From Streptomyces halobius (GTDB lineage Bacteria > Actinomycetota > Actinomycetes > Streptomycetales > Streptomycetaceae), in NCBI RefSeq assembly GCF_023277745.1, contig NZ_CP086322.1, forward strand, positions 1,984,001 through 2,048,000: 64,000 nt of DNA. The letters run 5' to 3'. Positions within the stretch are counted from its first letter, which is position 1. Every line of letters begins with the position of its first letter. The notes below the pieces were generated by a model that saw only the letters and a program-made list of their open reading frames with translations, made no database searches and was not told the DNA's origin. A program made the position numbers and the translations under genes. Below are positions 63,891 through 64,000 of this stretch, one piece after another.

Positions 63891-64000
63891 TTACGACCTC
63901 GTGATACGCACGGTGTCCCCGGAGCGGCCCCCCGCACGTACCTCGATGCGGACCCCGGTAGCCGCGTCGGTGAAGGTCTGGCCCGGGCCGTGGGCGGCCA
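63891..64000 (-). CDS. C-terminus of a protein entering from the window edge
   Basis: The minus strand reads AAHGPGQTFTDAATGVRIEV and RAGGRSGDTVRITRS, then TAA at 63891. The pattern GxxFTDxxTGVxIEV is common at the C-terminus of secreted metalloproteases and similar exported enzymes. Only 36 residues are visible, so the family is not assigned. Confidence 0.5.
   Translation of the reverse strand, partial: AAHGPGQTFTDAATGVRIEVRAGGRSGDTVRITRS

Noticed and set aside
1..64000. CRISPR arrays, rRNA genes and complete biosynthetic gene clusters
   Set aside because: No regularly spaced repeats, no rRNA-like stretches and only an isolated NRPS motif were seen.

Overview
This window is high-GC actinobacterial DNA. 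GTG and occasional TTG starts with clear GGAGG-type ribosome sites, many tightly coupled minus-strand operons, DUF6191/DUF5994/HAAS proteins and a microbial transglutaminase all point to Streptomyces or a close relative. The many insertion-sequence relics, truncated genes and frameshifts suggest an accessory part of the chromosome, such as an arm or recombination-prone interior. I cannot name the species.

Layout. 0-3.8 kb: a cut-off secreted protein, an IS relic that abuts the cyanase stop codon, and a cyanate detoxification unit (cynS, cynT, divergent cynR). 4.8-7.1 kb: an MMPL exporter. 7.5-10.7 kb: a three-gene set of two aegerolysin-like proteins followed by a cholesterol-dependent-cytolysin (CDC)-like protein, which looks like a two-component pore-forming system. 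11.4-21.4 kb: an amino-sugar locus (PfkB kinase, ROK kinase, SIS isomerase, ABC importer, DeoR regulator, secreted GH31-ricin enzyme), best read as N-acetylgalactosamine (GalNAc) scavenging. 22-36.7 kb: small membrane proteins, an endo/exonuclease-fold enzyme, two YihY/BrkB proteins (one with a compensated frameshift), PRC-barrel and DUF5994 proteins, a PadR/DUF2306 pair, an acyl-CoA synthetase and a DUF1479 oxygenase with a divergent ROK regulator.

36.7-47.4 kb is a scarred region. It holds HAD and IS630 remnants, a secreted transglutaminase, two 3' tRNA-Leu-like relics each followed by a perfect hairpin, an NRPS motif relic, a second relic of the IS seen at 0.6-1.5 kb, a PPOX/PadR/MFS cluster with a broken MFS gene, and an apparently intact IS701-family element. 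47.5-58 kb: a secreted protein resembling the aerolysin/ETX-MTX2 beta-pore-forming fold, a MacB/FtsX-type ABC transporter with a two-component system, a trypsin-like protease relic and a PadR-HAAS-VanZ/RDD operon. 58-64 kb: a frameshifted DUF2238 gene, a third relic of the same IS, a GNAT enzyme, a secreted M9 collagenase, a truncated regulator and an anti-sigma-type ATPase.

The most notable proposal is the aegerolysin x2 + CDC operon. Fungal aegerolysins act with a MACPF partner, and here the partner would be a CDC-fold protein without a recognisable cholesterol-binding undecapeptide. All functional statements rest on reading translated sequence and family knowledge; no database search was run.
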